A DNA stretch of 64,000 nucleotides, taken from Streptomyces pactum (GTDB lineage: Bacteria; Actinomycetota; Actinomycetes; Streptomycetales; Streptomycetaceae). The stretch is taken from assembly GCF_002005225.1 (NCBI RefSeq), contig NZ_CP019724.1, positions 186,001 through 250,000 on the forward strand. The letters run 5' to 3'. This document shows, in pieces, positions 50,236-58,869 of this stretch. A program made the position numbers and the translations under genes. The stretch's first letter is position 1; each line of letters begins with the position of its first letter. A model generated the notes under the pieces. The model worked only from the letters and a program-made list of their open reading frames with translations, did not search any database and was not told where the DNA came from.

Positions 50236-51225
50236 ATGACCGCGAGCACGTTCCGGTTCGAAGGTCCGTCGATCGAGCAGGCGCCGGCGGGAACCGCCCT
50301 GCCGGCCTCCCGGGCAGCGCTGCGTCACGGGCCTTTGACCACGACGGTCCCCAGGGAACTGGTGCACCGCGCAGCCGTCGCCGAGGTCATGCTCACCGAC
50401 TGGAAGCGCCTGGACGACACCCACTTCGCGATGGCCGCGCAGTGGCCGCGCAGCCACAGCTTCTTCACCCCCGTGGGAGTCCACCACGACCCGCTGATCG
50501 CCGCTGAAACGATCCGTCAGATCGGTGCCCTGCTCGCCCACGCCGAGTTCGGCGTCCCCTTCGGCCACCAGTTCCTGATGGAGGAACTCACCCTCACGGT
50601 CCGTCCCGAGCAGGTGCGGACCGGCCGGGCACCCGCCGCGCTGGACCTCGACGTCACCTGCACGGAGGTCAGGACACGCGGCCGCCGGCTGTCCGGCCTG
50701 CGGTACGAGACGACGATCCTGCGCGAGGGACGGCCCGCCGCGACGGGACAGATCTCCTTCACCGCCCTCGCTCCCGCCGTCTACCGCCGGCTGCGTCCAG
50801 AGCACGTCTTCAGCGCCGGACACCGTCCGATCCCCCTGACGGCTCCGGTGGCGCCGCAGAGCGTGGGACGCCTCTCACCCGCCGACGTGGTGCTCTCCCC
50901 CACCGGCGACCCGGACCGCTGGCAACTGCGAGTGGACACCCGGCACCCGGTCCTCTTCGACCACCAGGTCGACCACGTTCCGGGCATGGTGCTGCTCGAG
51001 GCCGCCCGCCAGGCAGCGACCGCGGTCCTGCACAGACCCTCCCTCCTGCCGGCCGGCCTCACATGCGCGTTCACGAAATACGCGGAGCTGGACCTGCCCT
51101 GTCTGATCGACGCCCTGCACCTGCCCCGCACCGCCCCCGGCGACCCGGACACAGTCCTGGTCACCGGCCACCAGGACGGCCACCCCGTGTTCAGCGCGAC
51201 CGTGACCGCCGCCCCACAGGACTGA
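50236..51225 (+). CDS. A-factor/gamma-butyrolactone synthase (AfsA/ScbA-type)
   Basis: The 329-aa protein has two AfsA hotdog repeats: LVHRAAVAEVMLTDWKRLDDTHFAM ... HPD-like HDPLIAAETIRQIG in the first and LVDHQVDHVPGMVLLEAARQAA (here FDHQVDHVPGMVLLEAARQA) in the second. It condenses a beta-ketoacyl group with dihydroxyacetone phosphate to start autoregulator synthesis. AGGGGGAGCG precedes the ATG. With the NmrA-type reductase and the receptor next to it, it forms a complete butyrolactone or butenolide signalling set. Confidence 0.93.
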   Translation: MTASTFRFEGPSIEQAPAGTALPASRAALRHGPLTTTVPRELVHRAAVAEVMLTDWKRLDDTHFAMAAQWPRSHSFFTPVGVHHDPLIAAETIRQIGALLAHAEFGVPFGHQFLMEELTLTVRPEQVRTGRAPAALDLDVTCTEVRTRGRRLSGLRYETTILREGRPAATGQISFTALAPAVYRRLRPEHVFSAGHRPIPLTAPVAPQSVGRLSPADVVLSPTGDPDRWQLRVDTRHPVLFDHQVDHVPGMVLLEAARQAATAVLHRPSLLPAGLTCAFTKYAELDLPCLIDALHLPRTAPGDPDTVLVTGHQDGHPVFSATVTAAPQD

Positions 51226-51354
51226 CCGCACACCCCACAACACACCGCCACACCGCAGGACACACCACACGCACCCGGGGAGCAGCCCCCGCCGCGGCCC
51301 GCGGGACGGGCCAGCCCATGAAACGGGACGGCCCCGAGCCACAACGGCGCACCG

Positions 51355-51835
51355 TCCGGCGCGGCATGCCGTCCGGCGGCGGCGCACCGTCCGGCGGCGG
51401 CGCACCGTCCGGCGGCGGCGCACCGTCCGACGCGGCGTACCGTCCGACGCGGCGCACCGTCCGACGCGGCGCACCGTCCGGCGCGGCGTGCCGTCCGGCG
51501 GCGTGCCGCTGCCCGGGGCGGCAGGGCCGCGCGGCGACCGCACCTGACGGCCACGCACCCGCACCCCCTTGCCCGGCCCGCCACACCCCGTGAAGGCTCC
51601 GGGCAAGCCCCCCGCCGCCCCGCCCCCGCCACACCCGGCACGGCACCGGCACGCCCGCGGGACGGGGCGGCCCCGGTCCCCGACGGCGCCCCGTCCGGCG
51701 GCGGCGCACCGTCCGGCGCGGTGCGCCGCCGCCCGGGGAAGGGCGGCGGGGACCGCGGCGACCGGACCTGACGGCCGCCGTACCACCCCTACGCCCCCTG
51801 AGCCCTCACACCCCGTGAAGGCTCCGGGCAAGCCC
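51355..51835. repeat. GC-rich tandem repeats and a displaced copy of the NmrA gene end
   Basis: From 51355 to 51500 there are 15-18 bp units of GCACCGTCCGGCGGCGGC. A segment of about 70 bp at 51581-51655 (containing GTGAAGGCTCCGGGCAAGCC) recurs at about 51810-51880, where it overlaps the 3' end of the NmrA gene. The spacing is about 229 bp. No gene is supported in 51226-51835. Confidence 0.8.
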
Positions 51836-52708
51836 TCACCGCCCCGCCCCCGCCGCACCCGGCACGGCACCGAACGCCCCGAGGTGATCCCCGGCCCACG
51901 TGCGAAAGGACCGGGCCGCGCGCCCGGTCAGCCGCCCGACCGTGTCCTCGACTCCCGCCTTGGCTCCGGCCCGCTGGCGTTCCGCACCGGCCAGCAACGC
52001 CTCGACGACCGGCTCGGGATACCGCTCGCGCAGCAGGACACGCGCCCGGCGGGGGGACAACTCCTCGAAGCGCAGCGGGCGGCCCAGCAGCCGGCCGAGC
52101 TGCGCCGTCTGCTCGACCGCGCTGATCGGCTCCGGTCCGGTCAGCGTATGGATCCGCCCCTCGTGCCCGTCCTCGGTCAGCGCGCACACGGCTGCGGCGG
52201 CGACGTCGCGCGGGTCGACGCACGCGTTGAGCGAGGTGCCGTACAGACCCCGCACCACCTGCTCACCGGCGATGGACACCGCCCAGGACAGCGTGTTGGA
52301 CATGAAGGACCGCGGGCGCAGCACGGTCCACCGCAGACCGGAACCCAGCAACAGGTCCTCGTTCCTGCGCTGCCAGCGGGTGAGGACATCGTCCGCCCCG
52401 CTGTCCGCGACGGCCGCCGCGGACACCTTGACCAGATGCCGCACCCCCGCCGCACGCGCGGCATCCACGAAGCGCGCGTCGTCGTCACCGCCGACACGGC
52501 TGGTGAGGACCAGCGCGCGGCCCACCCCCTCGACAGCGCGCCCCAGCGAGCACGGATCGCCATAGTCACCGGCCACCACCTCGGCCCGGCAACCCGGACG
52601 CGCCACCCGCGAGGGGTCCCTGGCCATGACACGCACCGCGAGATGCGCGGGCAGCCGGCGCAGGACCTCCCCCCCGACGGTCCCGGTGGCGCCTGTCACG
52701 AGAATCAC
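51836..52708 (-). CDS. NmrA-type NAD(P)H-binding reductase, autoregulator biosynthesis candidate
   Basis: The 290-aa protein has the Rossmann motif VILVTGATGTVGGEVLRRL, VVAGDYGDPCSL, HLVKVSAAAVADSG and TVLRPRSFMSNTLSW, typical of NmrA/atypical SDR proteins. Reductases beside AfsA homologues complete butyrolactone or butenolide synthesis; that function is inferred from the neighbourhood. GTG start with GGAGGGAGG upstream. It shares its divergent promoter region, including an ARE-like site, with the receptor gene. Confidence 0.82.
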   Translation of the reverse strand: MILVTGATGTVGGEVLRRLPAHLAVRVMARDPSRVARPGCRAEVVAGDYGDPCSLGRAVEGVGRALVLTSRVGGDDDARFVDAARAAGVRHLVKVSAAAVADSGADDVLTRWQRRNEDLLLGSGLRWTVLRPRSFMSNTLSWAVSIAGEQVVRGLYGTSLNACVDPRDVAAAAVCALTEDGHEGRIHTLTGPEPISAVEQTAQLGRLLGRPLRFEELSPRRARVLLRERYPEPVVEALLAGAERQRAGAKAGVEDTVGRLTGRAARSFRTWAGDHLGAFGAVPGAAGAGR

Positions 52709-52787
52709 CGATGTCCTCCCTCCGCCGCACCAGGCCCACACGCCGCCCGAACCCGCGTCCTGAGACCGCGCCCGGCACCGGATGTAA

Positions 52788-52811
52788 GATACAAACTATG
52801 CGGTTTTTTTG
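52788..52811. promoter_or_regulatory. ARE-like operator in NmrA / receptor divergent promoter
   Basis: GATACAAACTATGCGGTTTTTTT has the half-sites ACAAAC and CGGTTT around TATG, close to the carboxylase site. It lies between the two divergent starts, as expected for autoregulation. Confidence 0.6.
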
Positions 52812-52869
52812 TGGGGTCGGCCGGGCCTCCGCCCGCCGAAACCAACGCCAGGAAAAGGGAGGACCCCAC

Positions 52870-53538
52870 GTGGTGAAACAAGACCGTGCCATCCGCACAC
52901 GAAGGAACATCCTCGAAGCAGCGGCAAAGATCTTCGAGGAACGCGGCTACCAGGCCGCCACCATCGCCGAAATCCTCAGCACCGCAGGCGTGACCAAGGG
53001 AGCGCTGTACTTCCACTTCGAATCGAAGGAACAGCTCGCCCAGGGCGTCCTGCACGAACAGGACCAGCGGTTCGTCATCCCCGACCGCGCCTGCAAGGTC
53101 CAGGAACTCGCCGACGTCGTCCTGCTGCACGCCTACCGCCTGCAGTCCGACCCGATGGTACGGGCAGGCGTGCGGCTGACCATGGACCAGCACGCCGAAG
53201 GCCTCGACCGCAGCGGCCCCTTCCTGCGCTGGAGCACCGTATGCCGGCAACTGCTGGAACAAGCACAAGCCCAGGGCGAACTACTGCCCCACGTCATACC
53301 ATCCGTCACCGCCGACATCATGGTCAGCACATTCGCGGGCGTCCAGTCCATGTCCCAGACCACCACCGACTACCAGAACCTGCGCTTCCAGACCTCCGCA
53401 CTGCTGCGCCACCTCCTCCCCAGCATCGCCGTGCCATCCGTACTCGCCTCCCTGGACCTGACCGAATCACGCGGCGAAACCGTCCACGAGGAAATCCGGC
53501 ACCAACTCCAGCCCCAGCCGGCAACCGCCGTCAGATAA
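52870..53538 (+). CDS. Gamma-butyrolactone receptor (TetR; ArpA/ScbR-type)
   Basis: The 222-aa protein starts VVKQDRAIRTRRNILEAAAKIFEERGYQAATIAEILSTAGVTKGALYFHFESKEQLA, practically a consensus receptor DNA-binding domain. The ligand domain has VRAGVRLTMDQHAEGLDRSGPFLRW, with the Trp region that contacts the lactone. GGGAGGACC precedes the GTG pair at 52870/52873. It should repress its own gene and the SARP and synthase genes until the autoregulator binds. Confidence 0.93.
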   Translation: MVKQDRAIRTRRNILEAAAKIFEERGYQAATIAEILSTAGVTKGALYFHFESKEQLAQGVLHEQDQRFVIPDRACKVQELADVVLLHAYRLQSDPMVRAGVRLTMDQHAEGLDRSGPFLRWSTVCRQLLEQAQAQGELLPHVIPSVTADIMVSTFAGVQSMSQTTTDYQNLRFQTSALLRHLLPSIAVPSVLASLDLTESRGETVHEEIRHQLQPQPATAVR

Positions 53539-53602
53539 ACACCCCCCCCACCCCACCCCACCAACCCCCCACCAAACCCCGGCCACCACACCCGCCCCCC
53601 GG

Positions 53603-55135
53603 TCACCGCAGCCGCACCCGCCCTCCAGACCCCGGACCCCGCAGCCGCCCGCCGAAATACAGCGCCAACGCATCCTCAAGACAGTCCCCACCCGGAGCGG
53701 CAGCCCAGGCAATATAACCGTCCGGCCGCACCAGCAGAGCCTCACACCCAACCTCCGCAACCGGCCCCGCCCGAACCACCCTCACCACATCCGCCCACCC
53801 ACGCGCCCCCCGCGCATACCGGCCGCCCCCCGCACCCAGCAACAGCAGCAACGGCCTACCCGGCCGCAGCAACCCGATCACATCAACACACCCCCCACCC
53901 ACCCCCAGCCCCACATTCTGCAAAAACCTCCCCTCCCACACCGAAGGCCGCCGGGTACGCCCCGGAAGAACCGTGTCCTGACCACTGACCAGATCACTGA
54001 GAAAACGACTCCCCCCATCAGCCGCCACCAGACCGGCGAACACAGCACGCAACGACTCCGCCCCACACCCCGGACGCATCAACGCAAGCTGCACCCGCGT
54101 ACTGCCAATCACCCGCCGAGCAGCCGGACGCCGCTCCAGGTCATAACTGTCGAGCAACCCCACACCCGCCCGACCCCGCACCGCCAACGCCAACTTCCAC
54201 CCCAAATTCAACGCATCCTGCACCCCCACACTCAACCCCTGCGCACCCACCGGGAAACACAAGTGCGCCGCATCCCCCACCAGAAAAACCCTCCCCCACC
54301 GAAACGAACAAGCCAGCCGCGAAAAATCACTGAACCGACTGAGCCACCGCACCCGCCCCAACTCGATCTCCCGCCCCGCGATCCGAGCAACCTCACCACG
54401 CAACTCCCCCACCGACGGCGGCACCTGACGACCAGGATGCGGGCCCGAACAGTCAAGCGTCTTCACATGCAGACCCACCCCCGCAATCTCGTGCGCCACG
54501 ATCCACCCACGCGGCGTACGGTGCCAGCCCGCCGGCAGATCCCGCACCACCTCCCGCCCCACCACCGCCGACAACCCGGACGCCGTAGCCCCGAAACTCT
54601 CCGACACCACCCCCACCAACCCACCCACCGTGCCACGCCCCCCGTCCGCCGCCACCAAAAACCCAGCCCGACACTCAACCCGCCGCCCCCCAGCCCCCCA
54701 CCCCACCACCCGCACCCCACGCCCGTCCTGCACCACCCCACTCACCCGCACCCCACGCAACACCCGCACCCCCACACCCCGCGCCCGCCCCTCAAACACA
54801 CACTCCAACTCCGCCTGCGGACACCTCAACACAGGACCCGGCTCCGAAACCGGCGCAACAATCGACAACCCCTCCACCCCACCGAACCGAAACCCCACCT
54901 CCACCCCCGTCCCACCCGCATCCACCCACCGCCCCAACTCACCGACATACCCCCGCCTCGCCAGCCCCTGCACCGCCCGCGCATGCAACACCCGCGCCCT
55001 CGGCCCCCGCGACACACACACCCCCGCCTCCAACACCACCGTCCGCACCCCCCGCTCCCCCAACTCCGCCGCCACCAACAGACCCACCGGCCCACCCCCT
55101 ACCACCACCACATCCGCATCCAGACAACGCCCCAT
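53603..55135 (-). CDS. FAD-dependent monooxygenase 4 with atypical base composition
   Basis: The 510-aa protein has VVVVGGGPVGLLVAAELGERG, AADGGRGTVGGLVG and VFLVGDAAHLCFPVGAQGLSVGVQDALNLGWKLALAV, so it is a PHBH-type aromatic hydroxylase like the three PKS-operon enzymes. Its coding strand is G- and T-rich with many GGG/GTG/GGT codons, giving a strong strand skew unlike the other hydroxylases. GGAGGGG precedes the ATG at 55135, and an ARE-like site lies about 45-70 bases upstream, tying it to the autoregulator regulon. Confidence 0.88.
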   Translation of the reverse strand: MGRCLDADVVVVGGGPVGLLVAAELGERGVRTVVLEAGVCVSRGPRARVLHARAVQGLARRGYVGELGRWVDAGGTGVEVGFRFGGVEGLSIVAPVSEPGPVLRCPQAELECVFEGRARGVGVRVLRGVRVSGVVQDGRGVRVVGWGAGGRRVECRAGFLVAADGGRGTVGGLVGVVSESFGATASGLSAVVGREVVRDLPAGWHRTPRGWIVAHEIAGVGLHVKTLDCSGPHPGRQVPPSVGELRGEVARIAGREIELGRVRWLSRFSDFSRLACSFRWGRVFLVGDAAHLCFPVGAQGLSVGVQDALNLGWKLALAVRGRAGVGLLDSYDLERRPAARRVIGSTRVQLALMRPGCGAESLRAVFAGLVAADGGSRFLSDLVSGQDTVLPGRTRRPSVWEGRFLQNVGLGVGGGCVDVIGLLRPGRPLLLLLGAGGGRYARGARGWADVVRVVRAGPVAEVGCEALLVRPDGYIAWAAAPGGDCLEDALALYFGGRLRGPGSGGRVRLR

Positions 55136-55177
55136 TACCAACACCCCCTCCAGCGCCCGCCCACCAGGACCCCAAAA

Positions 55178-55204
55178 AATATACCGAACAGACGGTTCTT
55201 AACA
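55178..55204. promoter_or_regulatory. ARE-like operator upstream of FAD monooxygenase 4
   Basis: On the minus strand AAGAACCG-TCTGTT-CGGTATAT shares the ACCGTCTRTKCGGT core with the carboxylase site at 49363. Confidence 0.65.
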
Positions 55205-55336
55205 AGACACCCGACACCCACACACCCCCCACACATCCACCACCCAAAACCCAAATCCCAGAAACAGTCACCCCACGGACGACTGACTCGCTTCTTATGG
55301 CCCGATCGCGCGTTGAACCGGGCATGACGATTCCTG

Positions 55337-56133
55337 TTGAGCGGTTTGGTACCGGACGAGTTGTGGGCTCTGTTCCGGCGGGTGGTGCCGCCCGCCGAGG
55401 TGAAGCGTCCACAGGGCGGGGGTCGGCGTCGATCCGGTGACCGCGAGGCACTGGCCGCGATCATCTTCGTCGCGACCTCCGGCTGTACGTGGCGGCAGCT
55501 CCCGCCGGTGTTCGGTCCGGCCTGGCAGACGGTGTACAGGAGGTTCGCACAGTGGAGTCGGGACCCGGTCTGGGCCCGGCCCTACCGCGTGGTCCTGGAT
55601 GAACTCGGTGCTCGGGGTGAGCTGGCCTGGTCGCGGTGCGCGATCGATTCGGTCAGCATCCGTGCAGTAAAAGGGGGATGCTGACGGGACCGAACCCGAC
55701 CGATCGTGGCAAGTCAGGAACGAACATTCACCTGCTCACCGACCGGAACGGACTGCCGCTGTCGCTGGGCATCTCCGGAGCCAACATGCACGACAGCCAG
55801 GCCCTGGAACCGCTTGTGCGCGGCATCCCGCCCATTCGCTCCCGCCGCGGACCTCGGCGCAGACTCCCGGCGAAACTGCATGCCGACAAGGACTATGACT
55901 ACAAGCACCTGCGACGATGGCTCCGCAGCCGCGGCATACCCCACCGCATCGCCCGCAAGGGCATCGAGCCCTCGCAGCGGCTCGGCCGTCATCGATGGGT
56001 CGTTGAACGTACGGTTTCCTGGCTTGGCGGATGCCGTCGCCTACACCGCCGCTATGAACGCAAGCCCGAGCACTTCCTTGCCTTCGTCGGCATAGCCGCC
56101 GCTCTCATCTGCCACCGGCGCCTCACCACATAA
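55337..56133 (+). mobile_element. IS5-family insertion sequence, transposase in two frames
   Basis: The first ORF (55337-55684) encodes LVPDELWALFRRVVPPAEVK and TSGCTWRQLPPVFGPAWQTVYRRF; the second (about 55660-56133) encodes DRGKSGTNIHLLTDRNGLPL, AKLHADKDYDYKHLRRWLRS and WVVERTVSWLGGCRRLHRRYE with DDE-type residues. The frames join by -1 slippage on the GTAAAAGGGGG at 55667-55677, the usual expression mode of this IS group. Both halves look intact, so the element may be active. I could not define its terminal inverted repeats. Confidence 0.88.
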
Positions 56134-56164
56134 ACGGTGGAGAGGCGTTGTGGCGTCGGCGGGA

Positions 56165-57157
56165 TCAGTCGGTGGTGAAGCTGGACAGTGTCGCGGCCGG
56201 GTATCGGCTGCCCGCCGAGCCGTGGGGGAGCATCTCGGTGATGTGGGCCATGTCGGCGTCAGTGAGCTGGACGCTGTCCGCGCCGGCGTTCTCCTCGAGA
56301 CGCTTGGCACTGCGGGTGCCGGGGATGGGCACGACGTCCTGACCCTGGGCGAGGAGCCAGGCCAGCGCGAGTTGGGCAGTGGTGATGCCCTTGGCCGCGG
56401 CGAGTTCCTTGAGCTGTTCGGTGGCGCGGAGGTTGTAAGTGTAGTTCTCGCCCTGCCAGCGCTCGTCCCACCTGCGCATGTCGTCCGCGGGGTATTCACT
56501 CGCGGGCGTGACCGCCCCGGTCAGGAAACCGCGGCCGAGCGGGGAGTAGGGCACCAAGCCGATGCCGAGCTCCCGCAGGACGGGAAGGATCTCCTCCTCC
56601 ACCTCCCGCTCGAAGAGCGAGTACTCGTACTGGAGCACCGAGAGCGGGGTAACGGCGTGGGCGCGTCGGATGTACTGGGGGCCGACGTTGCTCAGGCCGA
56701 AGTACTTCACCTTGCCTTCGGTGATCAGATCGCCGACCACGCCTGCGACCTCCTCGACCGGAATGGCGGGGTCGGAGATGTGCTGGTAGAAGAGGTCGAT
56801 GTGGTCGCTCTGCAGGTAGCGCAGGCTGTTCTCGGCGACCTTGCGGATGTTCTCGGGGCGGCTGTTGAAGCCGGAGCCCAGCGGCTGGGTCGTCATGTCG
56901 AAGCCGAACTTGGTGGCGAGGACCACCTCGTCGCGGAAGTCGCGGACCGCCTTGCCCAGGAGGGTTTCGTTGCTGCCGGTACCGGCGCCGTACAGCTCGG
57001 CGGTGTCGAAGAAGTCGATGCCGAGTTCGTGGGCGCGGCGGATGGTCGCGATGCTCTCGTCGTCGTTCGAGGCGCCGTAGGCCATGGACATGCCCATGGT
57101 CCCCAGGCCGAGCGCCGAGACGCGCAGACCCTGAGAGCCCAGATTGCGGTGCTGCAT
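56165..57157 (-). CDS. Aldo/keto reductase
   Basis: The 330-aa (alpha/beta)8 protein has the AKR signatures MQHRNLGSQGLRVSALGLGTMGMS, GIDFFDTAELYG (Asp, Tyr), VVLATKFGF (Lys) and LDLFYQHISDP-like HIDLFYQH, plus VVPIPGTRSAKRLEEN for NADPH binding. GAGGGAGTGAA precedes the ATG. It is divergent from a TetR gene across a region with two palindromic operators, so it is probably the inducible target of that repressor. Not obviously part of the biosynthetic cluster. Confidence 0.92.
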   Translation of the reverse strand: MQHRNLGSQGLRVSALGLGTMGMSMAYGASNDDESIATIRRAHELGIDFFDTAELYGAGTGSNETLLGKAVRDFRDEVVLATKFGFDMTTQPLGSGFNSRPENIRKVAENSLRYLQSDHIDLFYQHISDPAIPVEEVAGVVGDLITEGKVKYFGLSNVGPQYIRRAHAVTPLSVLQYEYSLFEREVEEEILPVLRELGIGLVPYSPLGRGFLTGAVTPASEYPADDMRRWDERWQGENYTYNLRATEQLKELAAAKGITTAQLALAWLLAQGQDVVPIPGTRSAKRLEENAGADSVQLTDADMAHITEMLPHGSAGSRYPAATLSSFTTD

Positions 57158-57200
57158 GAGTTCACTCCCTCGGTATTTCGTCGGTTTCACCCACAGAGGC

Positions 57201-57266
57201 CAAACCGAACTGTTCCGTTTGACTGTACGCGCCGGCCACCCCGACTACCAAACCGAACGGTTCGGT
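57201..57266. promoter_or_regulatory. Two palindromic TetR operators in AKR/TetR divergent promoter
   Basis: CAAACCGAAC-T-GTTCCGTTTG (57201-57221) and ACCGAACGGTTCGGT (57252-57266) share the ACCGAAC/GTTCGGT core. The second abuts the TATCCT -10 box of the TetR gene, fitting autorepression. Confidence 0.75.
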
Positions 57267-57282
57267 GCTCTATCCTGGGCCT

Positions 57283-57903
57283 ATGTCCCAGTCCCGCGAC
57301 TCCGGCCAGACCGCAGCGCCCACCGCCGGCGGCGACACCACGCGCGAGCGCATCCTTGCCGCTGCCATGGAGGAGTTCGCCGGCCACGGCATCGCCGGCG
57401 CCCGCGTGGACCGCATCGCCAAGCTCGCCAAGACCAGCAAAGAACGCGTCTACGCCTACTTCCGTAGCAAAGACGCGCTTTATGCCGCTGTTGCTGCACG
57501 GGAGTATGTCGTCATCGCCGAGGCCACCCAGATGGACCCGTCCGACCTCCCTGGCTACGCGGGCCGCCTGTTCGACTACTTCGTCGCCCGTCCAGACCAC
57601 CACCGCCTGATCACCTGGGGCCGCCTCGAACTGCAGGGCACCACAGCCGGTGCCGACGATCCCGACCAGGCAGTGATCGCCCGCAAAATCGACCAGCTCC
57701 GCCAGGTGCAGCAGGCTGGACAGCTCGACCCCGCCTGGGACCCGGCCGACGTCCTCGCCCTGGTCAACCAGATCGCCATGACCTGGGCGTCGCAACCCGA
57801 ACTCAGCAAGGCCGCCGCCGCACACGCCGCGGACCCCACCACCGCCGCCCGCCGTGCCGCGGTGGTGACCGCCGTCGAGCAGCTATTCCCCCGAGCGGTC
57901 TGA
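57283..57903 (+). CDS. TetR-family repressor
   Basis: The 206-aa protein has an N-terminal HTH (TTRERILAAAMEEFAGHGIAGARVDRIAKLAKTSKERVYAYFRSKDALY) and a C-terminal TetR_C-type ligand domain (RLFDYFVARPDHHRLITWGRLE). TATCCT at 57271-57276 lies 6 bases before the ATG without ribosome-binding site, indicating a leaderless transcript. It probably represses itself and the aldo/keto reductase. Confidence 0.9.
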   Translation: MSQSRDSGQTAAPTAGGDTTRERILAAAMEEFAGHGIAGARVDRIAKLAKTSKERVYAYFRSKDALYAAVAAREYVVIAEATQMDPSDLPGYAGRLFDYFVARPDHHRLITWGRLELQGTTAGADDPDQAVIARKIDQLRQVQQAGQLDPAWDPADVLALVNQIAMTWASQPELSKAAAAHAADPTTAARRAAVVTAVEQLFPRAV

Positions 57904-58265
57904 GTAACACCGGTTTCGGGCAGGGGTCCTGCCCGCAACGGGGTACGTGCGCTCGTGACCGGAATCAGGCTCAGGATGCTGAGCCCCCGGGTATCCCTGC
58001 TCGCCAGCACCACCACCAACGGAACCTCAAAGGGATCCGTCCGACACCGTTCAGCGAGCGATCACGCCATAAGAAAATACCTCGTACGACAGCACCCACC
58101 CCACCGCGACCCAGCCGCACCCAACCGACAGGCACCCGCCTCAAGGCCGCCTCGAGTGTCCGTCAAGGGTTACGTGCACGGCAGGTGCTGTACTGAAGCC
58201 CGCAACCGGGCTCGTCGAGGCGTACCGGGTCAGACGAGACTGAACCACGGGCCACCGGAGGAACC
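57904..58265. other. Intergenic region without recognised feature
   Basis: No ORF with coding character was seen; it must contain the promoter for the DUF1801 gene. Confidence 0.5.
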
Positions 58266-58718
58266 ATGAGCAGCACCGACAAGAACACGTACGAAGGATT
58301 CACGGCCGAAGAACGCGCCGCGATGAAAGACCACGCCAAGGAACAAAAGGCAGCCGCACGGCGCGCCTCACAAGCGGACAAGGCCGCACTGGCGGAACAG
58401 GACGTCCTCGCCAAGATCGCCGACATGCAGGACACCGACCGGGTGATCGCCGAACGCGTCCACAAGATCGTCCTCGCCAGCGCCCCCGACCTCGCACCCA
58501 AACTCTGGTACGGCATGCCCGCCTACGCACTGAACGGCAAACTCGTCTGCTTCTTCCAGAGCGCCGCAAAATTCAAGGCACGCTACGCCACCCTCGGATT
58601 CAGCGACAACGCCAACCTCGACGACGGCACCATGTGGCCCACCAACTTCGCGCTCACCCAGATCACACCCGAAACCGAAGAACGCATCACCACACTCGTC
58701 AAACAAGCCACGAGCTGA
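58266..58718 (+). CDS. DUF1801 (YdhG-like) family protein
   Basis: The 150-aa protein has an Ala/Lys-rich helical N terminus (residues 1-50) and the DUF1801 core LAPKLWYGMPAYALNGKLVCFFQSAAKFKARYATLGFSDNANLDDG. GGAGGAACC precedes the ATG. Its codons end mostly in C or A, unlike neighbouring genes. Function of the family is unknown; it resembles iron-chaperone-fold proteins. Confidence 0.88.
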   Translation: MSSTDKNTYEGFTAEERAAMKDHAKEQKAAARRASQADKAALAEQDVLAKIADMQDTDRVIAERVHKIVLASAPDLAPKLWYGMPAYALNGKLVCFFQSAAKFKARYATLGFSDNANLDDGTMWPTNFALTQITPETEERITTLVKQATS

Positions 58719-58869
58719 CACCCCCTCCCACCCCACCCGCCACCCTTAAGGCGTTCGCGCGGCCACGACCGCCGATCGCAGACACCCAACCAGTCGGCAC
58801 AACGCCGCTCAGCGCGCCAAAGGGTGCTGCAAGAGGCCGTGAACTGGGCACCTCCGTCGTATAAGCGGA

